Source of the DNA: Halobacteriovorax vibrionivorans
GTDB lineage: Bacteria > Bdellovibrionota > Bacteriovoracia > Bacteriovoracales > Bacteriovoracaceae
Assembly (NCBI RefSeq): GCF_003346865.1
Contig: NZ_QDKL01000002.1
Coordinates: forward strand, 186,001-250,000
Reading direction: 5' to 3'
DNA: 64,000 bases
Positions 44,135 to 56,051 of this stretch are shown one piece after another (the stretch's first letter is position 1; the number at the start of each line of letters is the position of its first letter). Position numbers and translations under genes: made by a program. The notes below the pieces were generated by a model. It saw only the letters and a program-made list of their open reading frames with translations. It made no database searches and was not told where the DNA came from.

Positions 44135-44168
44135 AAGGCCCTCTTCATTAAGAGGGCCTTTTTATTTT
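44135..44168. terminator. Terminator between the SpoIIAA-like gene and icd
   Basis: Stem AAGGCCCTCTT / AAGAGGGCCTT around CATT followed by a T run; serves both convergent genes. Confidence 0.9.
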
Positions 44169-44169
44169 T

Positions 44170-46434
<2,265 letters not shown>

Positions 46435-46574
46435 CTATAATAAAACCAGCTACTTCGTCCACGATCTATGCGTCACACCCCATAAAACTAGACTTGTTTA
46501 CTTTATTTTAGTTTGACACTTCAAACATTATTTCTAACAATCAACCTAATGAAAATTACTAAGGGAGATAAATA

Positions 46575-47480
46575 ATGAAAGTATTTTTACTTCTCGCACT
46601 TGCACTTCCAGCATTTGCAGGAATTACTATCGATAAAAATAAAGACATCCAAGAAATTAAGAAAATGACAGGGTGTTACGAGATTAAGTTTCAGTCGGCC
46701 GAGACTTTTGCTTACAACAGCGGCTATGACTTTTATGACCGCTACGCTTCTGGAGCTCTTGAGTGGATCTTTGTTGATTCTGAAGATAAAGACTCAGTTA
46801 ATATTCAACACATTCTTGTTACTCCACACGCCATTGTAAAGCATTGGCGACAGCAATGGGATTGGGAAGCTTCAAATGCACTAGATTATAGAGGCTTTTC
46901 AAACTGGAATAACCGTACAGTAAAGAACCCACAAGGTAATTGGGTACAAAGAGTATATCAAGTGGATGACTCTCCAAGATATGAGTGCTCTGCACCTTGG
47001 ATTCATACTGATAAGAAATCATTTTGGGAATGTACGGCCAACGCACCTCTACCAAGAAGAGAATTCTCTATTCGTTCAGATTACAATGTACTTAGGAGAA
47101 CAAATCGTCACGAGCAAACTTCATACGGGCACGTTCATGATCAAGATAATGTAAAAGTTAATATGCTTGAAAATGGAATGGAACTGAAACTTGCTATGGA
47201 AAAGAGCTACAATACTTATGTAAAAGTTGATGATAAGAGATGTCAGCCTGCACGTGATTGGTGGAAAGAGCATAAACTATTTTGGCGTGACGTAGTCAAA
47301 GTATGGGATGCTACACTTTACTCTCGCCCATCAATTCGTTTTGACTTCAAAAAAACAGGGGCACCAATGTGGTCTAGACTTTTCGCCCTTGATGATAAGT
47401 TCTCTACAATGCCTGGTTATAATTCAGAACTTGCGACTCAAGAAATCAAGGACTTAATTGAGTCTCATATCGTAGAATAA
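46575..47480 (+). CDS. Exported DUF6607-like protein
   Basis: 301 residues with a signal peptide (FLLLALALPAFA). The mature start IKKMTGCYEIKFQSAETFAYN and the segments ALEWIFVDSEDKDSVNIQHILV, IVKHWRQQWDWE and WVQRVYQVDDSPRYECSAPW fit the DUF6607 family as I remember it. Trp/Tyr-rich beta structure suggests a lipocalin-like ligand-binding fold, but this is inference. GGGAG ribosome site; terminator downstream. Confidence 0.65.
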   Translation: MKVFLLLALALPAFAGITIDKNKDIQEIKKMTGCYEIKFQSAETFAYNSGYDFYDRYASGALEWIFVDSEDKDSVNIQHILVTPHAIVKHWRQQWDWEASNALDYRGFSNWNNRTVKNPQGNWVQRVYQVDDSPRYECSAPWIHTDKKSFWECTANAPLPRREFSIRSDYNVLRRTNRHEQTSYGHVHDQDNVKVNMLENGMELKLAMEKSYNTYVKVDDKRCQPARDWWKEHKLFWRDVVKVWDATLYSRPSIRFDFKKTGAPMWSRLFALDDKFSTMPGYNSELATQEIKDLIESHIVE

Positions 47481-47507
47481 TTTAATTACAATATTATAGA
47501 ATAAAAA

Positions 47508-47534
47508 AGGGCCTGTTTTTCACAGGCCTTTTTA
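47508..47534 (+). terminator. Terminator after the DUF6607-like gene
   Basis: Stem AGGGCCTG / CAGGCCTT around a T-rich loop followed by a T run. Confidence 0.85.
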
Positions 47535-47595
47535 TTTACTCTGCCCGTGGTATAATTAGTTTATCTTATTAATCACCGATACTTTACGGGAAAAT

Positions 47596-48441
47596 ATGCT
47601 TAAAAACGTTTATCTTTTAGTCTTTTTAACCTCATCAATGGCCCATGCTTCTACATACCAAGCTTCAAATGGGATTGAATTTGAAATTGATCAATGTTTA
47701 AAAGACTCAGATTGTAAGCAGCAACTTATAAAAGAGTCTCCCGTAAAAATTGCAAAAATTTTGAATGATTCAAAAAACCAGGGACAAACGAAGTTAGTAT
47801 TAACTTCATTATTAGATGAAGAAAACTTAGCTAAATTTGATTCTCTTTATCGTTTAAGAACAGTAAATGATCAAAACCTTTTAAATAAACGAGACGCTAA
47901 GAAAGTCGAAATAAGTCTAAATAGGATGTCAGACACATATAAGTTTAACTATGCGACAGACTATATCCGCAATAACCATGACCAATTTAAAAACAATTCA
48001 TATATTAATATCTTAATTAATAAAGTAATTAGAGATGAAATTAAGAATTCATCACCCCTATCAGATCAGAAAAAAGAAAAATTAAATCACCTTCATAAAG
48101 AAGGCCTAATAAACCTTTCTCATTACTCTCAAGATATCGATTTAGAAGATAATAAATCAGATGAATGTTACGACTGTAGTGTACAAACAGCTTCAACAAG
48201 TGAGTATATGTCAGTTACAAATCTTGTAAAGGTTGCAGAGCAAATGATAAAAGTTACAAGTACATGGTCTTCTGAATGTAATCTCGATGCAAAGAAAATA
48301 GAAGATGATGTCTTCTTCTATAATAAAACACGTAGGGCCAAAAGAGACTTACAACGTTACAAGAATACAACTTATATTAATCAAGAAACGTTTGAAGATG
48401 GCTGTACTAAAAAGATTGAGGCAAAAACTTATCGCAAGTAA
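47596..48441 (+). CDS. Exported hypothetical protein
   Basis: 281 residues with a signal peptide (VYLLVFLTSSMAHA). The mature part is helical and charged, with Cys pairs CLKDSDC and ECYDCS plus two later cysteines. No family recognised. Its end overlaps the convergent protease gene by 13 bp. Confidence 0.65.
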   Translation: MLKNVYLLVFLTSSMAHASTYQASNGIEFEIDQCLKDSDCKQQLIKESPVKIAKILNDSKNQGQTKLVLTSLLDEENLAKFDSLYRLRTVNDQNLLNKRDAKKVEISLNRMSDTYKFNYATDYIRNNHDQFKNNSYINILINKVIRDEIKNSSPLSDQKKEKLNHLHKEGLINLSHYSQDIDLEDNKSDECYDCSVQTASTSEYMSVTNLVKVAEQMIKVTSTWSSECNLDAKKIEDDVFFYNKTRRAKRDLQRYKNTTYINQETFEDGCTKKIEAKTYRK

Positions 48442-49667
48442 CAACGATGTCCTGCTCGTTGCATTTTATTTGCCCAAACATTATCACCGGCACCCCTAAC
48501 ACCATCACAATAGTATATTCCTGACCTTGAGAAATCACTTCTTTCTATTTTCTTAGGTTCGCTTTCCACATAAGTGACAAGTTGATTGCTGAAGTCTTTA
48601 TAGGCATCAAAAAGAGGGCCTTCTTCTACCCAACCATTATCATTGAATACATTAAAATGAGTCCCCCAACTATTGTGGACTTTATATTGATTACGACATT
48701 CACCATTGCTATCACAGATAGTTCTAAATCCGCTTAAAAGATAGGCATGACCGCCACACGAACGCTTTCTCTTCTCTTGAGGACACATTGACATATCACT
48801 AATATCATCCTCTCCTTCACAATAGCGTTGCCAAGTACAGCTTGATATCGCAGCTGATTGATCATTCTCAAATAACTCAATCATTTTCTTTCTAAATTTA
48901 TCTTTATCAGAAATATGTTCTTGATGAAACTTTACTCCTGGTATCTTAACCTTCTCTTTTTCATCTCGACATTTTTTAGGTATCAGTACTTCATTTAAGA
49001 ACTCTTCAAAAGCGTTGATTGAAGCGATTTTAGTAGCTGCCCTCGATAAGTTTTCAATCATATCCGTACTAAATGGATAGTACTTCTTAAAAAACTCTTC
49101 ATTACAAGGCCTACAAAACCCATCACTCTCAGTTTCTTTTTTTACCTGATAATAAATATCATTCATGGCCTTTAATTGGGGATGCTCTTCGATATCAAAG
49201 TCCCCATTTGCTTGGCCATTGTAGTTTTCAATTTGTTGATAAGGTGCACATTCTTCAGTTGAAAATGATAAATCAACTTTTTTACCATTTGTTAATGATC
49301 TAGTAACTTGAGGAATATTTCCACCATTTAGTCCTAAGAATTCTTTAGAATTACCATTTTGTAATTGAGTCTTCCCAAGTACATCTAGAACGGAAATTTG
49401 TTTATCCTCATCACAAGCTCCACTTTTAATACAAGCTTGATCTAATAAAGAAGTGGTAGCAAATAAGTAACATGAACCAAATCCATCTTGATCACGAATG
49501 ATTGGCTTACTCTTTACCTCTAGCTGACTTGTCACTCTTTCACTCCCCATAGGAGGAAGTTGTTGATAAGCAGCATGATTATATTCATTCCACTTCATTT
49601 CTTCAGTAATTTCAAGCTTTGCAAAGGTTGTTAATGAAAGAATAGAAAAGATAAATATTTTAATCAC
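48429..49667 (-). CDS. Secreted papain-like cysteine protease (C1 family)
   Basis: 412 residues with a signal peptide (IKIFIFSILSLTTFA). The catalytic triad is recognisable in order: Cys in RDQDGFGSCYLFATTSLLDQ (oxyanion Gln/Asp position and GSC-x-x-F), His in CGGHAYLLSGF, and Asn in VHNSWGTHF. Many further cysteines suggest disulfides. Start is GTG 49667 with GGAG 8 bp upstream, overlapping the end of the preceding gene by 8 bp; the frame from 49685 is rejected. No separate propeptide motif is clear. A hydrolytic role outside the cell is likely. Confidence 0.82.
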   Translation of the reverse strand: MIKIFIFSILSLTTFAKLEITEEMKWNEYNHAAYQQLPPMGSERVTSQLEVKSKPIIRDQDGFGSCYLFATTSLLDQACIKSGACDEDKQISVLDVLGKTQLQNGNSKEFLGLNGGNIPQVTRSLTNGKKVDLSFSTEECAPYQQIENYNGQANGDFDIEEHPQLKAMNDIYYQVKKETESDGFCRPCNEEFFKKYYPFSTDMIENLSRAATKIASINAFEEFLNEVLIPKKCRDEKEKVKIPGVKFHQEHISDKDKFRKKMIELFENDQSAAISSCTWQRYCEGEDDISDMSMCPQEKRKRSCGGHAYLLSGFRTICDSNGECRNQYKVHNSWGTHFNVFNDNGWVEEGPLFDAYKDFSNQLVTYVESEPKKIERSDFSRSGIYYCDGVRGAGDNVWANKMQRAGHRCYLR

Positions 49668-50025
49668 GTAGCAGACTCCACGCACTAATCATACTTCCAT
49701 CTGAAAAGCGGCAAAAGCCGATTTGATTACCATTTTTCATTTTTAAAATTTTATATTCAGAATTACCTATTGCTTTACATGCTTTTGAGCCAGGGTGGCC
49801 AGCTAGTCCACGAGCCTTCTTTTGCTTTCCCCTTCGCTTAAGACAGTCTTTTGATTTCTTACAAGTATCATTCATAAATACGGTATTTTTACCGCTGCCT
49901 TCTTTATAGATTTTTACTTCTTTGAATTTATCTTTTTCATAAATTTTCATAATTTGAAAATCTTTTGCAAAAAGATCAAAGGTAAAGAAAATTGTAAATG
50001 TAGATAGTATTATCATCTTAAACAT
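49660..50025 (-). CDS. Exported DUF333-like protein
   Basis: 121 residues with a signal peptide (IILSTFTIFFTFDLFA). The C-terminal 45 residues (GHPGSKACKAIGNSEY, then GNQIGFCRFSDGSMISAWSLLRD) resemble DUF333, a short Cys-paired domain often called putative hemolysin, though no cytolytic activity is implied. It is followed directly by the papain-like protease and preceded 4 bp by the 506-residue exported protein, so the three form one operon. It could be a partner or inhibitor of the protease (inference). Confidence 0.6.
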   Translation of the reverse strand: MFKMIILSTFTIFFTFDLFAKDFQIMKIYEKDKFKEVKIYKEGSGKNTVFMNDTCKKSKDCLKRRGKQKKARGLAGHPGSKACKAIGNSEYKILKMKNGNQIGFCRFSDGSMISAWSLLRD

Positions 50026-50029
50026 CGAC

Positions 50030-51550
50030 CTATCCTTTGGCCTTGAAAAATTGTTTGATACGATAAAAGAACTTCTCTACCCAATTACCCTGTACAGATG
50101 AAGGATCACGAGTAGTATCACTTGTTTCTTGTGCAATAACTTCAGCTACTTCTTCTAATGTTTTATCCATTTCATCGCCGTGCTCAATTTCTACAATAAC
50201 TTCTTCAACCTCAACACTTCCATCATCATTTGATTCGATAACTTCACCATCTTCATTTACTTCTTCAACAGTTGCCCTTTCTTCAAGCTTCGATCTTTGA
50301 TAGAGGTAAATAGGAGTTGAAGCTGGTATAAATTGTACAAGTTGTCCAATTACAGAACGACGATGAGTGATACTAATATCACCACGTGCATTTGCCTTCT
50401 CTTCAGCGGCCAGCATTCTCTCATAAAATTTAGGATCATTTTCTTTTGCATACTGCTTGAGAAGCTTATACTTCTTCACAGCAAGTGCATCAACCATTCG
50501 AGCAAAAGTCACGAGAAGTTCATCTTTAGGAATTGTCGTATTTACTGTTTTTAAATTTGAATAACTCTTTACTAAGTCATTACTGAAACTTTTTACAATA
50601 TTATTAATCTTTGGAAAGTGTAGTCTTCTTGCTCTAGCATTATAGAAAGCTTGGAATAAGCGTACTGCTCGATACTTACCGATATGTTTTGACTTATAAA
50701 TAAGGCCCATAAAGGTATCAACTATTTCGGGTTGTAATAATAGTGAATATAGCCAATTGACAACTTCAGAGTTTCTTTCCTTCTTTAGTTTTGTAATTAA
50801 GGCCATTGGATTTTCGTGAACAATTCGAGTTATATCATCTAACTCTGGACGACTCTCTCCTTTGAAAAATATTGGAAGAGTACTTTTTTCTCTATCACTT
50901 GCAACACCAAGGTTTGCCATAAGTTTTTTAAGCTCTACTTGGCATTCCTTATTACATAGATCACTATTTTCAAGGTCTCTAATATGCTCACGAACTAAGC
51001 GGTATTCATAATAATCATTACCTATATTAATAATATTTCTTTCTGCTTCCTTATCAACTTCAATCTTAAATAAGTCGACATTCGGTGAATTATCAAACTT
51101 TGATAAAATAAACTCATTGAATTCATCCGAGTACTCTTTTTCTTTCAAATATTTTTTAAGCTTTGTTTTTGTGACATCAGTAGATGAAAGAAAGTCAGAT
51201 ATATCTTTCATACGTTTAAAAGAGATAAAGTTTACTTCAAAATCTCTAAAGAATACTCTCCAGTCTCTTACATTCACTGAATAATGCTTAGTAAATAAGT
51301 TATTATCGAGTTTCTCAATCTTCTTCCATACAGAAAGAGACATTGCAGGCTCTTTGTGTTCACTAGTATTACGAAGACGACGATTTAAGGTCTCTAGTTT
51401 GTTAATCTTCTCCTTTAATTCAAATTCAGGAGTGTCATAGAACGAGTTTTTCTTTATACCAAGAAACGATTTAAATGCTCCTCCACAAGAAGCATAAATC
51501 TGAAAGTGAATAATTGAAGATAGAATTATTAAAGTATTTAGTCTTTTCAT
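50030..51550 (-). CDS. Exported hypothetical protein, helical
   Basis: 506 residues with a signal peptide (LIILSSIIHFQIYA) ending before SCGGAF, where the Cys is not in a canonical lipobox. The body is charged and mostly helical; the region near residue 400 (RRSVIGQLVQFIPASTPIYLYQ) is the most hydrophobic, followed by an acidic tail (EEVNEDGEVIESNDDG). No family recognised. First gene of the protease operon, GAGG ribosome site. Confidence 0.65.
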   Translation of the reverse strand: MKRLNTLIILSSIIHFQIYASCGGAFKSFLGIKKNSFYDTPEFELKEKINKLETLNRRLRNTSEHKEPAMSLSVWKKIEKLDNNLFTKHYSVNVRDWRVFFRDFEVNFISFKRMKDISDFLSSTDVTKTKLKKYLKEKEYSDEFNEFILSKFDNSPNVDLFKIEVDKEAERNIINIGNDYYEYRLVREHIRDLENSDLCNKECQVELKKLMANLGVASDREKSTLPIFFKGESRPELDDITRIVHENPMALITKLKKERNSEVVNWLYSLLLQPEIVDTFMGLIYKSKHIGKYRAVRLFQAFYNARARRLHFPKINNIVKSFSNDLVKSYSNLKTVNTTIPKDELLVTFARMVDALAVKKYKLLKQYAKENDPKFYERMLAAEEKANARGDISITHRRSVIGQLVQFIPASTPIYLYQRSKLEERATVEEVNEDGEVIESNDDGSVEVEEVIVEIEHGDEMDKTLEEVAEVIAQETSDTTRDPSSVQGNWVEKFFYRIKQFFKAKG

Positions 51551-51624
51551 AGGCCCTCGTCCTCATATCGGATACTTGGGCCTAATCTTTAGAGTGTTTA
51601 GCTAAAGAATATATGTAATTTTAG

Positions 51625-52686
51625 CTATTTAAACAGTTTTTGATACTCACCATAACCTTCTTTCTCTAAATCTTGTTTAGGAATAAAGCGCAAAGATGCT
51701 GAGTTGATACAATAGCGCTTCCCTTCAGGGCCTGGGCCATCGTCAAAAACGTGACCGAGGTGGGCATCTCCAGACTTCGATCGTACCTCGATTCGAGTCA
51801 TAAAGAGTTTATTATCCTCTTTCGTTTTAACTAAGTCTTTATCTATTGGTTTAGTAAAGGCTGGCCATCCTGAACCAGAATCATATTTATCAAGAGAACT
51901 AAAAAGTGGCTCACCTGTTGTTATATCAACATAGATTCCTTCTTCTTTATGATCCCAATACTTATTAGCAAATGGACGCTCAGTCCCTTCTTTTTGAGTT
52001 ACTTCATATTCTAATGAAGATAGCTTTTCCTTTAATTCTTTTTCGCTTGGTTTCTTATACACTTTATTATCCTTTTTTGTTTCTTCGCATTTCAGAGGTT
52101 TTGAAGAATTGTTTCGAATAAATTGTCCTCGGCCAGATAGCTCTTTATAAGTCTTATATCTAATTGGGTTTTTCTTGTAATAGTCTTGATGATACTCTTC
52201 AGCTGGATAGAAAGTCGATCCCTTTTCTATTGCCGTAACTATTGGTGAATCATACTTCTTACATGCTTCAAGATTATTCTTCGAGTTTTGCGCTATATTC
52301 TTTTGTTTTTCATTTTCATAAAAGATCACAGTACGATATTGATTTCCCCTATCTGCAAATTGTCCTCCTTCGTCAGTTGGATTTATATTATTCCAATAGA
52401 TATCTAAGATTTGTTCGAGTTGAACTTTCTTATCATCATAAACAATTTGGACAACTTCAACATACTCGCTTTTACCTGATGATACGATTTGGTAAGTAGG
52501 CTTAACTAAATCTTTAGTATTATCAGGGGACATGTAACCAGAGGTAACACTTTTCACTCCCTTAATTTTTTCAAATGGAGCTTCCATACACCAGAAACAG
52601 CCACCACCGAGAGTAATCTTGGCAGCATTAATATTATTAGCGAAAAGAAGGCCGATAAATAGGTATACAGCTGTAATAATCTTCAT
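51625..52686 (-). CDS. msrAB: Periplasmic MsrA-MsrB methionine sulfoxide reductase fusion
   Basis: 353 residues: signal peptide ([16 protein letters not shown]), MsrA domain with the catalytic [12 protein letters not shown] near residue 28, and MsrB domain with [11 protein letters not shown] (about 270) and the catalytic Cys in [11 protein letters not shown] (about 325). The MsrA part reduces the S and the MsrB part the R sulfoxide. The CxxC zinc pairs of many MsrB proteins are not seen, so this is a zinc-free form. Thioredoxin-like delivery from the inner membrane would be needed. GGAGG ribosome site. Confidence 0.93.
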   Translation of the reverse strand: MKIITAVYLFIGLLFANNINAAKITLGGGCFWCMEAPFEKIKGVKSVTSGYMSPDNTKDLVKPTYQIVSSGKSEYVEVVQIVYDDKKVQLEQILDIYWNNINPTDEGGQFADRGNQYRTVIFYENEKQKNIAQNSKNNLEACKKYDSPIVTAIEKGSTFYPAEEYHQDYYKKNPIRYKTYKELSGRGQFIRNNSSKPLKCEETKKDNKVYKKPSEKELKEKLSSLEYEVTQKEGTERPFANKYWDHKEEGIYVDITTGEPLFSSLDKYDSGSGWPAFTKPIDKDLVKTKEDNKLFMTRIEVRSKSGDAHLGHVFDDGPGPEGKRYCINSASLRFIPKQDLEKEGYGEYQKLFK

Positions 52687-52811
52687 TTATACCTCCATGA
52701 AACTATTATAACAGGTTCTCGTATAAGTATTCGTAGCTGATGGCCTAATTGTTACATAATATTATCAATGAAAGGTTTGACCTCCTGATTACGGCCACTT
52801 AAAATTGTCTT

Positions 52812-55800
52812 ATGAAAAAACTCATTCAATACTTTATCGATAACCTACTTATCTCAAACGTTCTTTTCTTCAGTGTATTTGTTATTGCCATTTTTGCTTG
52901 GACAAAAATTCCAAAAGAAGAAATGCCAGAGTTTGAGTCACCTTATGTTCGTGTTTCCACAATTTACCCTGGAGCAAGTGCTGAGGATATTGAATTCTTT
53001 ATTACAAAACCCATTGAAGAAGAATTAAAAAATGTAGCAGGCCTAGATGAAGTGCGATCTGTTTCCTCAACTGGCTCAAGTTCAATTACTGTTGTTATGC
53101 TTGAGAACTACCCTAATCCAAGAGAAGTCTATCTCGACATTCAAGATGCCGTACTTAGGGCCGATCTACCTAGTGAAGCAGAGATTCCAACATTTAGACA
53201 ATTTAAATCATCTGAAAAAGCCTATATCGATGTTGGGTTTTACCTAGAGGGAAAGAGAGACTTAACAGTTGAAGACCGAGCAAGACTGCAACAGCTTGTT
53301 AGAAACTTTGAAACACAAGTTAAAGCGCTACCTGCAGTATCGTCTGTTACTCGAAGTGGTTACCTTGATCCAGAAAATCATGTCCTTCTTGACCCATATA
53401 AAATCAAGCAAAACAGAATCTCAATTCACAACGTTGTAAGAAGTTTAAGAGAAAGTCATATTCGAGCACCGATTGGTGTATTAGAAGATACACAACAATC
53501 AAAGGTTACCTCTATTAATGAATTAGTTGATGAATCAGACTTTAAAGACTTGATGGTAACAGGTAATTACGAAGGTGATGGTGTCAGCCTCGATCAAATC
53601 GCAAGTTTTAAAAAGTCTTTTGAAAAAACGAATTCAATTTATAAAATCAATGGCCACGAAGGGATAATGCTCAACCTTAAAAAGAGTCATAATGTTGATA
53701 TCCTAGCGGCCAATAAAGCAACACTTGCCTTTATTGAAAAGTATAAGAAGGGTCAACTTGATGATTTAAGGATTGTGACTCTCGATGATGAATCATATGA
53801 TGTAAAAAACCGCCTATCAATTGTAGCAAGTAATGGGCTTCTAGGGTTTGGTCTTATTGTTCTCGTTCTCTTCCTATTCCTTGATTTCAAATCGGGGATT
53901 TGGGTAAGTATGGGGATTCCTTTTACTCTATGCTTTACCCTAATTTGTATGCTCATCTTTGATTTCACAATCAATAATATGACTCTGGCCGCTATTATTA
54001 TTGTAATGGGAATCGTGGTTGATGATGCAATTATTGTTGCAGAAAATGTTGGCCGAATTACAGAAGATCATAAAGGCACATTAAAAGAATTAATGGATAA
54101 GGTTACAACAGAAGTAACTAAGTTACTAATGCCAATTACTAGTGCCATCGCCACAACATGCGTTGCCTTTGTTCCCCTTCTTTTCTTCGGTGGATGGTTT
54201 GGAAAGTTCGTGGCCGTACTTCCATTTATTATTACAATGATGTTAGTGGCTTCACTTATAGAGTCATTCTCTGTTTTACCGGCCCACGTTTATCAAAGAA
54301 AACCAAAGAAGAAACATGAAGTAAGTTGGTTTAGAAAATACGAACAAGTCTATGCAAACTTCTTAGAGAAGGCACTAAACTTTAGATTTTTAATAATCTT
54401 ATTCTTTATTTGTTCAACCGTTTTATCAGGATATCTTTTTACGACAAAATTAAAGTTTGTCATGTTTCCGCGAGAAGAAAGTAAAGAGCTTAGCCTAAGT
54501 GTATATACAGAGAAAGGTACATCTAAAGCTGAAATCAATGAGTACCTAAAACCTCTTGAAGATATCTTACTTGAAGAATCACAACGACTAAGTATTGTTG
54601 GTTTTCGCTCTAACGTAGGTCAATCTCGTCGTGGAGGAGCTGTAAACTATAATCGAGCAAGTATCACTGTAGAGATTTTACCTGCCGATGAAAGAGAATT
54701 ATCAGCAAATGATATCGTTGATATCTTAAAAGAGAGAACTAAAGACCTTCCAAATATAAAAGAAATACGCTTCTTTAAATCACGCTGGGGAAGTGGCTCA
54801 GGTTCAACAATTGAGGCGCAAATTCAAGATAATGATGACGAAGTTAGAGAGAAAATTGCCAATCTTATTGCCGATCATCAAAAGAATAATAAGAAGTTAA
54901 AAAATGTTGAAATTGAAAGACCAATAAATACAAAAGAATTCAACTTTAAAATTAACCAAAATGAGATCCTACGCTTTGGCCTTACTCCTAGTGATGTAAC
55001 CACTTCTCTACGTACATTTGTCCAAGGTACTATTCTCTATACTCTTAAGAGTACTGATGAAGAGGTTGAGGTAAGACTAACTGTCGCAAAGAATTACAAA
55101 GTTGATATTGAAAAGCTAAAACAGTTAAGAATTGATAATGGAAAAGGTGGTTACGTACCAATTTCACGATTTATTACAATTGAAGAGGTTGTAAAACCAT
55201 CAAATATTGAGCGCGTTGATTTCAAACGAACAACAATGGTTTATTCGGATATAGAAGAAGGTGCAAATACTACACCACTTGAGATTGCTGAATATTACGA
55301 GAACGAAGTTTTCCCAGAGATTTTAAAAGAATATCCATCTGCAATTATAAACTTTGTTGGAGAAATTGAAGAAACAAGAGAATCGACTGGTGATTTTAAG
55401 ATGGCAGGATTTTTAGTTATCGCTCTTATTTATATGATTTTAACAATTCAGTTTAAATCATTGTCTGCACCTCTAATTATTATGACAATTATACCTATTG
55501 GGATTTCAGGAGTTATCTATATTCTCATGGCCCACGGCATGGAGATCTTCGGCTTCTTCGCAGTTATTGGGGCCCTTGGAATGGTTGGGGTTGTTGTAAA
55601 CGACTCGATTGTCCTCATTGATAAACTTATTAGAGAGACAAAGTATACAACGCACAAGACTCAACTTTATAAGCAGATCGCACAAATCTCTTCCACAAGA
55701 CTTAGAGCAATTATCTTAACTACATTAACGACAGTTATTGGAGTACTTCCTACGGCCTATGGGTTTGCTGGTTATGATTCAATGTTAGCAGAAATGATGC

Positions 55801-55925
55801 TTACAATGGGATGGGGTCTGGCCATTTCCACAATCATTACACTTTTTCTAACACCATCAATCTTCTCTCTTTTATCAAGATTTCTTGTGACGAAAGAAGA
55901 GCAACAAGAAGAAGCATTCTTATAA
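52812..55925 (+). CDS. RND efflux pump (HAE1/AcrB-CusA superfamily)
   Basis: 1037 residues with 12 membrane helices, two large periplasmic loops and the duplicated layout of RND pumps. The proton-relay acids are in GIVVDDAIIVAENV (about residue 400) and the second repeat has GALGMVGVVVNDSIVLID (about 915). The N-terminus (PEFESPYVRVSTIYPGASAEDIE) fits the multidrug/export HAE1 group. No membrane-fusion protein or TolC-like channel is adjacent. No ribosome site is obvious before the ATG. Confidence 0.92.
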   Translation: MKKLIQYFIDNLLISNVLFFSVFVIAIFAWTKIPKEEMPEFESPYVRVSTIYPGASAEDIEFFITKPIEEELKNVAGLDEVRSVSSTGSSSITVVMLENYPNPREVYLDIQDAVLRADLPSEAEIPTFRQFKSSEKAYIDVGFYLEGKRDLTVEDRARLQQLVRNFETQVKALPAVSSVTRSGYLDPENHVLLDPYKIKQNRISIHNVVRSLRESHIRAPIGVLEDTQQSKVTSINELVDESDFKDLMVTGNYEGDGVSLDQIASFKKSFEKTNSIYKINGHEGIMLNLKKSHNVDILAANKATLAFIEKYKKGQLDDLRIVTLDDESYDVKNRLSIVASNGLLGFGLIVLVLFLFLDFKSGIWVSMGIPFTLCFTLICMLIFDFTINNMTLAAIIIVMGIVVDDAIIVAENVGRITEDHKGTLKELMDKVTTEVTKLLMPITSAIATTCVAFVPLLFFGGWFGKFVAVLPFIITMMLVASLIESFSVLPAHVYQRKPKKKHEVSWFRKYEQVYANFLEKALNFRFLIILFFICSTVLSGYLFTTKLKFVMFPREESKELSLSVYTEKGTSKAEINEYLKPLEDILLEESQRLSIVGFRSNVGQSRRGGAVNYNRASITVEILPADERELSANDIVDILKERTKDLPNIKEIRFFKSRWGSGSGSTIEAQIQDNDDEVREKIANLIADHQKNNKKLKNVEIERPINTKEFNFKINQNEILRFGLTPSDVTTSLRTFVQGTILYTLKSTDEEVEVRLTVAKNYKVDIEKLKQLRIDNGKGGYVPISRFITIEEVVKPSNIERVDFKRTTMVYSDIEEGANTTPLEIAEYYENEVFPEILKEYPSAIINFVGEIEETRESTGDFKMAGFLVIALIYMILTIQFKSLSAPLIIMTIIPIGISGVIYILMAHGMEIFGFFAVIGALGMVGVVVNDSIVLIDKLIRETKYTTHKTQLYKQIAQISSTRLRAIILTTLTTVIGVLPTAYGFAGYDSMLAEMMLTMGWGLAISTIITLFLTPSIFSLLSRFLVTKEEQQEEAFL

Positions 55926-55930
55926 TATTG

Positions 55931-55958
55931 CCCCTTGGAAACAAATACTTTCAAGGGG
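55931..55958. terminator. Hairpin after the RND pump gene
   Basis: Stem CCCCTTGGAA / TTTCAAGGGG with one mismatch and an 8-nt loop; only a weak T content follows, so termination is likely but not certain. Confidence 0.55.
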
Positions 55959-56051
55959 TTACATATTGATTTAACTTGTTCAAATTTTATACATATGGCC
56001 ATAATTTTCAAAATAGGCTTAACAGTTAATAAATAATGTTAGTTTTGTCAT

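Noticed and set aside
49660..50025. Hemolysin activity for the DUF333-like protein
   Set aside because: The family label is historical and the sequence shows no pore-forming feature.
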